Shown here in pieces: positions 1-9,097 of a DNA stretch of 52,095 nucleotides (its first letter is position 1; every line of letters starts with the position of its first letter). The notes under the pieces are model-generated. The model had not been told where the DNA came from and did no database searches. It was given only the letters and a program-made list of their open reading frames with translations. This stretch comes from Acidimicrobiaceae bacterium. GTDB lineage: Bacteria > Actinomycetota > Acidimicrobiia > Acidimicrobiales > Bog-793. The stretch lies in NCBI GenBank assembly GCA_003139355.1, contig PLIM01000087.1, positions 6,573 to 58,667 on the forward strand, in the 5' to 3' direction. Position numbers and translations under genes: made by a program.

Positions 1-57
1 GCCGGAGCCATCGCGATGTTCGAGGTCGCACGGCAGCGGTCGGCAGGACCCGGGTAA
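1..57 (+). CDS. Possible 3' end of a gene running in from the left
   Basis: Frame 1 is open from the window edge to a TAA at 55-57 and would encode the last 18 residues of a protein (ending RQRSAGPG). It would converge on gltA, leaving about 70 bp between the two stops, which is a normal layout here. The fragment is too short to recognise a family, and an 18-codon open frame in GC-rich DNA can occur by chance. Confidence 0.25.
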   Translation, partial: AGAIAMFEVARQRSAGPG

Positions 58-128
58 CCGATCTCTGCCGGGCCGACTCAGCAGAGCCGCGGTGCTGCCG
101 TCAGGACGGGTCGTTCCCGCGGCGCCGC

Positions 129-1397
129 CTACCGGGACGACATCGGCACGTAGTCGCGGCGTGGGCTTCCGACGAAGAGCTGCCTCGGTCGCGCGATCTT
201 CGTATTGTGCTCGAGCATCTCGACCCAGTGCGCCAACCAGCCCGTGACGCGCGGAATCGCGAACAGCACCGGGAACATCTCGACCGGGAAGCCCATGGCC
301 TGGTAGATGAGACCGGAGTAGAAGTCGATGTTCGGGTAAAGCTTGCGAGAAATGAAGTACTCGTCGGCGAGCGCGACCTCCTCGAGCCCAAGCGCGATGT
401 CAAGGAGCGGGTTCTTGCCTGTGACCTCGAAGACCTTGTAGGCGATGTCCTGGATGATCTTTGCGCGGGGGTCGTAGTTCTTGTAGACGCGATGCCCAAA
501 TCCTTGCAGCCGGCCGTGGCCTTCTTTCACGGCGCGGATGAAGGCCGGAATGTTCTCGCGGGACCCGATCTCGGTGAGCATCCGGATGACAGCCTCGTTC
601 GCACCTCCGTGGAGGGGGCCATAGAGGGCGGCGCAAGCGGCGGCACAAGCCGAGTACGGATCGACGTGTGTCGAGCCGACCACCCGCATAGCGGCCGTCG
701 AGCAATTCTGCTCATGATCCGCATGCAAGATGAAGAGAGCGTCCATTGCCCGCACCAGCGTGGGGTCCGCATCAAAACGGGACTCCGCGGTCTTCAACAC
801 CATCGACAAGAAGTTGGACGGGAAGTCCAGTGAGTTGTCGGGATAGAAGAACGGCATGCCGACGCTGAAGCGGTGTGCCGCTGCGGCGAGAGTCGGCATC
901 TTCGCGATGAGTCGGATGATCTGCTTGTGGCGGGTCTCCGGATCGAAGATGTCCTTGGCGTCGGGATAGTAAGTGGAAAGTGCTGCGACGGCCGAGACGA
1001 GGATCCCCATCGGGTGCGAGTCGTAATGGAAGCCCTCGAGGAACCTCTTGCGCATGTTCTCGTGGATGAACGTGTGGTACGTGATCTCGCGGACCCACTG
1101 CTCGGCCTGTTCAGCGGTCGGTAGGTCGCCATGAAGCAAGAGATACGCGACCTCGAGGTAGGTCGACTGCTCTGCCAACTGCTCGATCGGATAGCCGCGA
1201 TACTCGAGGATTCCCTTGTCCCCGTCCACGAAAGTGATCGCACTTTCGGCTACTGCCGTGGTCATGAACGCGGGGTCGTAGAACCAGATGCCGGGCAGGA
1301 TCTTGCTCCACTGCTCTGCGGAGACTCCGCCGTCGACGATCGGGATCTCGATCGTCTGGCCGTTGCGGTTGTCCGTGATCGTCACGCTCTCTACCAC
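129..1397 (-). CDS. gltA: Citrate synthase
   Basis: Condenses oxaloacetate and acetyl-CoA to citrate, the entry step of the cytoplasmic TCA cycle. The 422-residue length is usual for the bacterial family. The catalytic triad is visible: His263 in GPLHGGANEA, His302 in GFGHRVYK and Asp358 in NIDFYSG. The N-terminal segment (ITFVDGDKGILEYRGYPIEQ) is the typical citrate synthase opening. The GTG start at 1397 is chosen because GGAGG lies 9 nt upstream on the minus strand. It is transcribed alone. Aconitase, the next enzyme of the pathway, is encoded about 13 kb away at 14.2 kb. A 2-methylcitrate synthase role cannot be excluded from sequence alone, but no prp genes are nearby. Confidence 0.96.
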   Translation of the reverse strand: MVESVTITDNRNGQTIEIPIVDGGVSAEQWSKILPGIWFYDPAFMTTAVAESAITFVDGDKGILEYRGYPIEQLAEQSTYLEVAYLLLHGDLPTAEQAEQWVREITYHTFIHENMRKRFLEGFHYDSHPMGILVSAVAALSTYYPDAKDIFDPETRHKQIIRLIAKMPTLAAAAHRFSVGMPFFYPDNSLDFPSNFLSMVLKTAESRFDADPTLVRAMDALFILHADHEQNCSTAAMRVVGSTHVDPYSACAAACAALYGPLHGGANEAVIRMLTEIGSRENIPAFIRAVKEGHGRLQGFGHRVYKNYDPRAKIIQDIAYKVFEVTGKNPLLDIALGLEEVALADEYFISRKLYPNIDFYSGLIYQAMGFPVEMFPVLFAIPRVTGWLAHWVEMLEHNTKIARPRQLFVGSPRRDYVPMSSR

Positions 1398-1577
1398 GAC
1401 TTCAGACCTCCAGTTGGCTCTCTGCCAGGCTGACGTCGTTGGCGCCCGGTTTTGCGGTTGACGAACTGGCTCACGCCGTCGTCACATCCTATGACGGTGC
1501 CGGACAGAGCCGGTCCGCGGCAGACGGTGCCGATCCAAAGACGGCGCGCCAGGGGCCCGGCAGGGGTGCAGCCCGCC

Positions 1578-1763
1578 CTACCGGCCGCTTCCTGCGCTCG
1601 CTCGGCGGTAGCATGCCGGGCGCCCCTCGGGGGCGACGAGAGCCCGCAGGTGGCCCCAGATCTGATCTCCGTCAGAGGAGTCCGTGGATTGCAGCGCGAA
1701 CGCGAGAGCGGTGCAGAGCGTGATCGCCGCGGCGCCGACCAGGACAACCCTGCCGCGAACCAC
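1578..1763 (-). CDS. Possible small single-pass membrane protein
   Basis: A 61-residue open frame with a hydrophobic stretch at about residues 5-25 (VVLVGAAAITLCTALAFAL) after a basic N-terminus, so it would be a membrane-anchored or exported peptide. It sits divergently, 20 bp from the methyltransferase start. I do not recognise a family, no good ribosome binding site precedes the GTG, and the C-terminal third looks random. The rest of the 386-bp gap 1398-1783 shows nothing I can name. It may be non-coding. Confidence 0.28.
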   Translation of the reverse strand: MVRGRVVLVGAAAITLCTALAFALQSTDSSDGDQIWGHLRALVAPEGRPACYRRASAGSGR

Positions 1764-1783
1764 TGCCCCGTAGGTCGTCGGCG

Positions 1784-2449
1784 ATGACCGAGCGTTCCCC
1801 TCAGCGCCTCCGCGAGAACCCGGGGACCCCGCTCAGCTCCGGATTGGAGCGGGCACAGATGCAGGCGACGATCCTTGCCGAAATCGCATCATCGTCGCCG
1901 CGACCGCCTGTAGCGGTCGAGATCGGATGTGGCGACGGCATGGCCACAGCTGTCACAGCGACCCTCTGCGAACCGACGCCAGGAACGAACGTCACCATCA
2001 TCGGGCTCGACTGGTCGTGCGCTGCGCTCGATCTCGCGCGGCGACGCGGCGTTCCCATGGTGCGTGCCGTGATAGACGGCTCCGGCCTCCCTCTGGCTTC
2101 CGGCAGTGTGGATGTGGTCATCATGAGCGAGCTGATCGAGCACCTGGTGGATACCGATGTCGCGCTCACGGAAGCAGGACGAGTGCTCGTTCCCGGCGGG
2201 AGTTTGCTGTTGTCGACGCCAAATCTGGCGGCTTGGTGCAAGCGCGTGATCCTCGCGCTCGAGGTTCAGCCGCTCTTCACCGAAGTCGGCCTGCGTAGTA
2301 TCTACGGCCGGCCGGGTCGCGAGGTGGTCGGTCGTCTGCGCGTCTTCACCTGCCGCGCACTCGAGGAGCTGCTGGCTTCCGCCGGATTTGTCGAGCGCAC
2401 ACCCAGCCTCTCGTCGATTCTTCTCGCATCTGCAAGATGGCCGACGTGA
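1784..2449 (+). CDS. Class I SAM-dependent methyltransferase
   Basis: A 221-residue Rossmann-fold methyltransferase of the Methyltransf_11 type. Motif I (VEIGCGDGMATA, about residues 46-57) binds SAM, the acidic end of strand 2 is in IGLDWSCAALDLAR, and the post-motif segment VDVVIMSELIEHL followed by EAGRVLVPGGSLLLSTPN is classical for this family. The substrate cannot be deduced. A TAGGTC box lies 7 nt before the ATG, so the transcript may be leaderless. Its stop overlaps the start of the downstream DMT transporter by 13 nt, so the two are probably co-translated. Confidence 0.85.
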   Translation: MTERSPQRLRENPGTPLSSGLERAQMQATILAEIASSSPRPPVAVEIGCGDGMATAVTATLCEPTPGTNVTIIGLDWSCAALDLARRRGVPMVRAVIDGSGLPLASGSVDVVIMSELIEHLVDTDVALTEAGRVLVPGGSLLLSTPNLAAWCKRVILALEVQPLFTEVGLRSIYGRPGREVVGRLRVFTCRALEELLASAGFVERTPSLSSILLASARWPT

Positions 2450-3348
2450 CTCTGGACAGCCACACCTCAGCAGGGATCGCAATCGCGGCGATGTCGGCGC
2501 TGTTCACAGGCTCCGGCACGGTCGTGGAGAAGGTCGCTCTCCAACGGCTGCCCGACATTCACGCGCGGCACTTGTGGGTGATGATCCGCACCTTGTGCGC
2601 TTCGCCGCAGTGGCTCTGGGGTTGCTGCTTGCTGCTGGGGGGTCTCGTGTGCCAGGGCCTGGCTTTGTCCCTGGCACCGATCTCGGTGGCTCAGCCGATC
2701 TTCGCTTCTGGGATCGTCCTTCTGCTCGTGCTCTCACATTTCGTGCTGCACGATCGTCTTCGGCGCGTGGAGTGGTTGGCCCTGGCGACCATCGTTGTCG
2801 CCTTGGTCTTGCTCGGTTTGTCGATCGACACGCGTGTGGATCACGCAGGTGGCCCTGCGAGCCTGCTGTACCTCTTGCTTGCCGCGATCCCAACCTCTGC
2901 GGTCGGTCTCGCCCTTTTTGTGGTAGCGGACCGGGCCCACCGGTCGCGGCGCCGGATCAGGCACTTGCGAGCCCCACTGTTCGGCGTGGCCGCAGGTCTC
3001 CTCTACGGCGTGGCCGGACTCGGCCTGAAGGCGGCGGCGACCTTCGTCCAACGCTGGGGGCTCATCGGCTCGATCCCTCACCTGGTGACTTCCCCTGACC
3101 TCTACCTGCTCGCCGTCGCCATGGCGACCGGCCTCGTGCTGTTCCAAACGGGTCTGCAACGTTGCTCGGCGTCGGTCGTGTCACCGGTGAACATAGTGAC
3201 TTCCACCTCTTACGTCATCGCCGTCGGGACCCTGCTGTTCAACGAGCACCTACCCACCTCCGCCGGTCCCTTGGGGCTGCGGATAGCGGGCTTCGCCGGC
3301 GTGGTGTTCGGCCTTGTCACCCTTGCGGTTGCGGGCGAGGTCGGCTAG
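2437..3348 (+). CDS. DMT/EamA-like multi-pass membrane transporter
   Basis: 303 residues with about nine or ten hydrophobic segments spread over the whole length and an internal two-fold repeat typical of drug/metabolite transporters (GSGTVVEKVAL and ISVAQPIFASGIVLLL in the first half, CSASVVSPVNIVTSTSY in the second). The pattern resembles the EamA and NIPA-like branch of the superfamily. Substrate unknown. The start codon lies inside the 3' end of the methyltransferase gene, which suggests translational coupling and possibly export of a methylated small molecule, but that is inference. The 59 bp to the convergent GNAT gene hold nothing notable. Confidence 0.8.
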   Translation: MADVTLDSHTSAGIAIAAMSALFTGSGTVVEKVALQRLPDIHARHLWVMIRTLCASPQWLWGCCLLLGGLVCQGLALSLAPISVAQPIFASGIVLLLVLSHFVLHDRLRRVEWLALATIVVALVLLGLSIDTRVDHAGGPASLLYLLLAAIPTSAVGLALFVVADRAHRSRRRIRHLRAPLFGVAAGLLYGVAGLGLKAAATFVQRWGLIGSIPHLVTSPDLYLLAVAMATGLVLFQTGLQRCSASVVSPVNIVTSTSYVIAVGTLLFNEHLPTSAGPLGLRIAGFAGVVFGLVTLAVAGEVG

Positions 3349-3407
3349 ATCGGCGTCACGGGCGCCGAACACTCGGGTCGAGAGGTCACATCAGACGGTG
3401 GAGTGGC

Positions 3408-3860
3408 TCAGCTCAGGTCCAGCCGGTAGACGTTCGTCTCTCGTTTCACGAAACCAGCCCTCTCGTACAAACGGTTCGCCGCCTCCCTCGACGGTCGCGA
3501 CGTCAAGTTGACGTGGCGGGCACCTAGGTCGCGGGCGAGCCGGACGGCTTCAAAGGCCAATGCAGCGCCGACACCATGACCCCGGGCCGACTCGTCTACG
3601 ACGACGTCTTCGATCACCGCGTGCAGCCCTGTCGGGATTCGGTAGGTGACGAGTGTGATCGTGCCGACGATCGCGTCGCCGCGCGAAGCCAGACGGGCGA
3701 CGAGCAGGGAGCTGCCCGGTGAGGCCACGATCTGCTCGAGGGCAGCGCGATCAGGCGGCACAGCGGTCGAGGACAGTTGCGGCACTAGGCGTGCAATGAC
3801 GTCGACGATCTCGTCGGTCGCCTCCGAGACGCGCTCGACGAGGATGCTATTGGCCTTCAT
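3408..3860 (-). CDS. GNAT-family N-acetyltransferase
   Basis: 150 residues forming one GNAT domain. The acetyl-CoA pyrophosphate loop is VDESARGHGVGAALAFEAVRLA (about residues 88-109), preceded by the beta4 strand (GLHAVIEDVVV) and followed by RPSREAANRLYERAGFVKR, the usual beta5/alpha4 region. The acceptor substrate is unknown. It overlaps the 3' end of the upstream Nudix gene by 14 nt, yet it also has its own TACACT box 7 nt before the ATG inside that gene, so it may be both co-transcribed and separately expressed as a leaderless mRNA. Confidence 0.88.
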   Translation of the reverse strand: MKANSILVERVSEATDEIVDVIARLVPQLSSTAVPPDRAALEQIVASPGSSLLVARLASRGDAIVGTITLVTYRIPTGLHAVIEDVVVDESARGHGVGAALAFEAVRLARDLGARHVNLTSRPSREAANRLYERAGFVKRETNVYRLDLS

Positions 3861-4638
3861 GCGGGCGAGTGTATCGAGGGGCCTTCTCCTGCTCGAAGCT
3901 CAAGCTCGAGCCAGCCGGGATTGCCTCTGGGGCCTCTCGCCGCCAAATTGGCCGGCGGGGCCAGTCGAAGAGAACCTCGGCCGAGTCGCCTCGTATCGCG
4001 GCGAACGCGTGAGCGCTCCACACACCGGCATTGGCCAGCGGGGCAGGTAGCGAGTCCTCGCCGAACCACCCGACGTCGGCACACTCGAGCGGGTGGGCCC
4101 TCAGCGTGCCGCCCACGGTCCGAAGGTGGAACACGAGCGAGTAGAGCGGCACTTGTGTGAAGCCGAGCCGGAGTCCGTCGAGGACCATGACCAGGCGAAC
4201 AGGCTCGACGTCGATGCCCGTCTCCTCGAGAACTTCCTTCACTGCGACCTCGGCCGCCGAGTAGCCCACGTCGGCCCAGCCGGTCGGGTAGAGCCAGGCT
4301 CCCGAATCCGCCCGCTGCACGAGCAGGATCTGACCCTCGTCGTTGCCGACGATTGCCCCGATCGCAACCTTCGGTGTCACGTATCCAGCGGTGCCTTGGC
4401 GCACGTCCCCCATCCACTCGAGGACGAGGTCGTTCGCGGCGCTCGTTGCCACCGGTTGGCCGTCGCGTGCGAGCGCCGAGGCAGCGGCCGCGCGGATATC
4501 TCCGGCGACGCTCAGGATCTCCTCGTAGCGCTCCTGTTCGTAGAGGTTCTTGGTGAACGCGAGACCTGTCCTCGCAATGGCGGCAAGCGTTTCTCCCCAC
4601 CGAACAAGATCTCGCGTCGACGCCGGCACCTCACCCAC
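3847..4638 (-). CDS. Nudix hydrolase with N-terminal Nudix_hydro_N domain
   Basis: Predicted cytoplasmic hydrolase of a nucleoside-diphosphate-linked substrate. The N-terminal part (RWGETLAAIARTGLAFTKNLYEQERYEEI) matches the helical Nudix_hydro_N domain. The Nudix box follows as GWADVGYSAAEVAVKEVLEETGID; the REUXEE core is present as KEVLEETG, with Lys replacing the usual Arg. The ORF track extends to 4734, but that would overlap the opposite-strand gene at 4699. The GTG at 4638 removes 32 unsupported residues and has TAGGGT 7 nt upstream, so I use it. The GNAT gene follows with a 14-nt overlap. Some relatives act on ADP-ribose or CDP-choline; the substrate here is not determinable. Confidence 0.85.
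   Translation of the reverse strand: MGEVPASTRDLVRWGETLAAIARTGLAFTKNLYEQERYEEILSVAGDIRAAAASALARDGQPVATSAANDLVLEWMGDVRQGTAGYVTPKVAIGAIVGNDEGQILLVQRADSGAWLYPTGWADVGYSAAEVAVKEVLEETGIDVEPVRLVMVLDGLRLGFTQVPLYSLVFHLRTVGGTLRAHPLECADVGWFGEDSLPAPLANAGVWSAHAFAAIRGDSAEVLFDWPRRPIWRREAPEAIPAGSSLSFEQEKAPRYTRPHEGQ
3868..3873 (-). promoter_or_regulatory. Putative leaderless -10 box for the GNAT gene
   Basis: TACACT on the minus strand ends 7 nt before the ATG at 3860, matching the TANNNT spacing seen upstream of several other genes here. It lies within the 3' end of the Nudix gene. Confidence 0.4.
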
Positions 4639-4645
4639 GCGTCCG

Positions 4646-4651
4646 ACCCTA
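4646..4651 (-). promoter_or_regulatory. Putative leaderless -10 box for the Nudix gene
   Basis: TAGGGT on the minus strand, 7 nt before the proposed GTG start at 4638. It supports the shortened start and a leaderless transcript. Confidence 0.4.
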
Positions 4652-4698
4652 ATGCTGGGCACCCGGGTCGGGCGCACCGCGACCTTCGGTGCGCGATC

Positions 4699-4914
4699 AT
4701 GGCCGACGTGAGCGTCAAGCAGGACTGCCGGCACTACGTCATGCAGACTGTGCGCCCAGGTGAGCGTACCGAGCGCTGCCGTCTCGGAGCTGCCGAGACA
4801 GTCCCCTTTGCGTGCCCGGACGCCTGCGTGTTCTACGAGGCCCGCCGGATCGCGACCAGCGGCTGGCAGGTTCGTGCCCGGGGCGGCGAAGACCCTCCGA
4901 CAACCAGGCGCTGA
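4699..4914 (+). CDS. Small four-cysteine protein, likely metal-binding
   Basis: A 71-residue protein found only inside a longer frame of the ORF track (start at 4699). It has four cysteines (Cys10, Cys27, Cys39, Cys43) plus His12, spaced C-x16-C-x11-C-x3-C, with the segments QDCRHYVMQTV and VPFACPDACVFYEARR. The regular cysteines suggest a zinc or iron-sulfur site. I seem to recall similar short proteins in other actinobacteria but cannot name a family. It is divergent from the Nudix gene (60 bp apart) and convergent with the NIL gene. No clear ribosome binding site is seen. Confidence 0.6.
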   Translation: MADVSVKQDCRHYVMQTVRPGERTERCRLGAAETVPFACPDACVFYEARRIATSGWQVRARGGEDPPTTRR

Positions 4915-4975
4915 ACGGAGGCCAGGGGGATCTGGCGTCGTTGGAGGCTGCGAAGCTGCCGTTGGCCTGGGCCGG

Positions 4976-5212
4976 TCAACTCTCCAGGACGTCTCCCAGG
5001 CGGACGACGCTGACGCCGATCTCCTCGAGCCACGCCACCGCGCCTTCGATCGCTGTCGGAGCGCCGTCGAGCTCGCAGATGATCCAGCCTTGGTGCGCTT
5101 CCACGTTCGCTCTGCGAATGTTCGGCTCGACGTCGAAGCGATGGACGAGCTGGGCCACCACCGGCTCGCGAACCAGCTCCTCAGGGAAAGTGAGCCGGAC
5201 CCGCGTGCTCAT
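4976..5212 (-). CDS. Stand-alone NIL domain protein
   Basis: 78 residues that match the NIL domain, the ACT-like ferredoxin-fold module best known from the C-terminus of the methionine ABC transporter ATPase MetN and from sulfur-assimilation proteins. Diagnostic features are RVRLTFPEELVREPVVAQL, followed by NIRRANVEAHQGWIICELDG and the closing helix-strand AVAWLEEIGVSVVRL. It starts with ATGA overlapping the larE stop, so it is translationally coupled to a sulfur transferase. A role in sulfur-amino-acid sensing or sulfur delivery is plausible but inferred. Confidence 0.8.
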   Translation of the reverse strand: MSTRVRLTFPEELVREPVVAQLVHRFDVEPNIRRANVEAHQGWIICELDGAPTAIEGAVAWLEEIGVSVVRLGDVLES

Positions 5213-6075
5213 CGGCGGACGCCGGCCGCGGCCGCGGCCGCAGAAGACAGGCTGCCCGAACGGAGCCCTTTGAGATCAAGGGTCACGTACCGGTACCCGG
5301 CGCCTCGGACCGCCGTGACGATCTCGTCACGGGTGTCGATCGCACGATCGAGGTCTGCCAGGGGGAGCTCGATTCGAGCGAGATCGCCGTGATGGCGGAC
5401 CCGCAGCGCATCGAAGCCGAGCCGCCGCAAGGATGATTCCGCCGCCGCCACTTGGCCGAGGACCCCCACACTGACCGGCGTGCCGTACGGCAGCCTCGAT
5501 GCCAGGCACGCGGTCGCGGGACGATCCCAGGTACGAAGCCCAAGCATCTGCGACACCTCACGGACCATCGCCTTGTCCAGCCCTGCCTGGACGAGAGGGA
5601 AGACTGCACCCCGCTCGGCGGCCGCCTTCTGCCCGGGGCGGTGGTCGCTGAGGTCGTCGAGGTTGACGCCCAGCACGACGGTCGCCTGCTCGGACTCGGC
5701 CAGAGGCACGAGTACGTCCATCAGCTCGCGTTTGCAGTGGTAGCAACGATCGAGATCATTGCGCACATAGGCAGGATCGTCGAGCTCCCGTGTGGTGACA
5801 GCGACCCAGCGCAAGCCCCACTCGCCTGCGATCCCGGCGCAGTGGGCTTGGTCCTCCGGTGCAAGAGAGGGAGAGACGGCGGTCGCGCAAAGCACTTGTC
5901 GCGCTCCTAGGAGCTTCGTCGCGACGGCCGCAACCAGGGCAGAGTCGACGCCGCCGGAGAAAGCGACGACGACACGGCCGAGGCGGGCCAGGACGGCTTG
6001 CAGGCGGACGAGCGCGTCCCCCGTCAGCTCTGCGGGATTGCCCCCGGTCACCGGCTCAGCGTATGCCGACGCCAC
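5209..6075 (-). CDS. larE: LarE-like ATP-dependent sacrificial sulfur transferase
   Basis: 288-residue PP-loop ATPase. The PP-loop FSGGVDSALVAAVA lies at about residues 39-52. Two further family marks are LDRCYHCKRELMD and RPATACLASRLPYGTP, the latter carrying the Cys I take to be the sulfur donor of LarE proteins. In Lactiplantibacillus, LarE sulfurates the nickel-pincer cofactor precursor of lactate racemase, but no larA, larB or larC is in this window, so its acceptor may differ. It overlaps the hemQ 3' end by 20 nt and the NIL start by 4 nt: one operon hemQ-larE-NIL. The GTG start at 6075 lies inside hemQ. Confidence 0.87.
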   Translation of the reverse strand: MASAYAEPVTGGNPAELTGDALVRLQAVLARLGRVVVAFSGGVDSALVAAVATKLLGARQVLCATAVSPSLAPEDQAHCAGIAGEWGLRWVAVTTRELDDPAYVRNDLDRCYHCKRELMDVLVPLAESEQATVVLGVNLDDLSDHRPGQKAAAERGAVFPLVQAGLDKAMVREVSQMLGLRTWDRPATACLASRLPYGTPVSVGVLGQVAAAESSLRRLGFDALRVRHHGDLARIELPLADLDRAIDTRDEIVTAVRGAGYRYVTLDLKGLRSGSLSSAAAAAAGVRR

Positions 6076-6748
6076 TTAGAACCTCCGCAGCCCCTCCGAC
6101 CATCCCGGTGTAGAAGGGGCCAAACTCCGCGTAACGTGTCGAGGCCTCATCAAAGCGCATCGAGTACACGCAATCCTTCAAGTCGTCGGGGTGAATACCG
6201 AACAGGGTGACTCCCCACTCCCAGTCGTCCAGTCCCGTCGAGCCGGTCACGAGCTGAAGCACCCGGCCACGAAAGTTGCGACCTGCGGTCCCGTGTCCTC
6301 TCATGAGATCCATCCGGTCGTCGAAGCTCAGTGCGTACCAGTTCTCGGCACCGGGGGCGCGGCGCTTGGACATCGGATAGAAGCACATGGCCGCCATGCC
6401 CTCTGGTGGAAGCGTCGGGTACAGCCGAGCCTGTCTCATGTCTTCAGGCACGCCGACGGCGTACTCGGACACCTCGGTCAGCGAGACGTAGGAATCGACG
6501 ACGTCAAGGCCGCCGGTCTGCAGCTCGGTCTGCAAGCGCCGGAGCCGCCTCAGGTCCGGGCCGAGCGCGAGAACGCAAACGTCGGCCTTGTGCCCCAGCA
6601 TGGCCGCGGTCACGACCTGGCAGTCGTGCTTGCGTGCGGCGTCGATCGCATCGAGAAGTGACCGCGCCTTCGCCTCGGGTCGCGGCTTGCAGAACAAATG
6701 CAGCACGCCCCAGCCGGTGTTCGGGCTTACCGGTGCGTCTTCAGGCAC
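6056..6748 (-). CDS. hemQ: HemQ coproheme decarboxylase (chlorite dismutase family)
   Basis: Decarboxylates iron-coproporphyrin III to heme b, the last step of the coproporphyrin-dependent heme pathway of Gram-positives and actinobacteria. 230 residues, usual for actinobacterial HemQ. Visible hallmarks are Tyr124 in the CFYPMSKRR segment (the family's radical tyrosine), His152 in LMRGHGTAGRNF (expected heme ligand) and the closing YAEFGPFYTG motif. The GTG start has GGAG just upstream, and a TAGACT box at 6775-6780 on the minus strand would give a short leader. It is first in an operon with larE and a NIL protein; other hem genes are not in the window. Confidence 0.93.
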   Translation of the reverse strand: MPEDAPVSPNTGWGVLHLFCKPRPEAKARSLLDAIDAARKHDCQVVTAAMLGHKADVCVLALGPDLRRLRRLQTELQTGGLDVVDSYVSLTEVSEYAVGVPEDMRQARLYPTLPPEGMAAMCFYPMSKRRAPGAENWYALSFDDRMDLMRGHGTAGRNFRGRVLQLVTGSTGLDDWEWGVTLFGIHPDDLKDCVYSMRFDEASTRYAEFGPFYTGMVGGAAEVLSGVGIR

Positions 6749-6915
6749 GAGGGGCTCCGGCAGTCACGGCTTGGAGTCTACGGACAGCTTGAGGAGCCGG
6801 CGCGAAGGCGGCGCGTCACCGGGTCCTCGGGCGCCGTCCACGAGGCGCCAGGCCGGGGCCAGGCCGGCCCGGCTGTGGCAGCCCTTCCGGGTGTCGGCGA
6901 ACGTGTTCCGAACGC

Positions 6916-6949
6916 GCCACCAGGGACGCCTTGCGGCGTCCCTGGTGGC
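6916..6949 (-). terminator. Perfect hairpin downstream of groEL
   Basis: A 15-bp perfect inverted repeat (GCCACCAGGGACGCC and its complement) with a TTGC loop, 32 bp past the groEL stop. There is no clear T-tract on the minus strand, as in many actinobacterial terminators. It is the strongest hairpin I found in the window. The rest of the 232-bp gap 6749-6980 holds only the hemQ promoter region. Confidence 0.65.
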
Positions 6950-6980
6950 CCTTGGGTTCATTGACCCCTTGGTGTCGGGA

Positions 6981-8670
<1,690 letters not shown>

Positions 8671-8821
8671 TAGCAAACCACGCCAGGCGCTCTCGCGCAA
8701 CTGCGCCCCAAGATCCCCTGGTCAAAGCCCTGACTACCGAGGCGGGCGCGTGGCCTTGGGGTTGTCCCCCGGGGGGCCTTGGTCTGCCGCGGACCGCGCC
8801 GCCACCGTCGATGCCCCGGCC

Positions 8822-9097
8822 TCAGCCGCCTGCAACCGCCGGGATAATTGACAGTGTGGTGCCGGCCGGAAGGCCGGTGTCGAGTCCTTGGAGGAAGCGA
8901 ACGTCCTCGTCCGCGACGAACAGGTTCACGAAACGCCGCAACGTGCCCTGCTCGTCCAGCAGACGCGCCTTCATTCCCGGATGGTCGCGTTCGAGCATGT
9001 CTATCGCCTCGCGCACAGTCACGGCTTCGACCTCGACTTCACCTGCACCTCCGGTCAACGGCCGGAGCTGGGTCGGGACGCGAACGGTGACGCTCAT
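8822..9097 (-). CDS. MoaD/ThiS-family sulfur carrier protein
   Basis: 91-residue beta-grasp protein ending in Gly-Gly (SIIPAVAGG), the C-terminus that is adenylated and thiocarboxylated in ThiS, MoaD and CysO. The opening MSVTVRVPTQLRPLTGG and the segment VTVREAIDMLERDHPGMKARL are typical. Its ATG overlaps the stop of the upstream threonine synthase-like gene by 4 nt, so the two are coupled. No moa or thi genes are nearby, so a role as sulfur donor to the neighbouring PLP enzyme is more likely than molybdopterin or thiamine synthesis. In Mycobacterium CysO is the analogous partner of the PLP enzyme CysM. Confidence 0.87.
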   Translation of the reverse strand: MSVTVRVPTQLRPLTGGAGEVEVEAVTVREAIDMLERDHPGMKARLLDEQGTLRRFVNLFVADEDVRFLQGLDTGLPAGTTLSIIPAVAGG

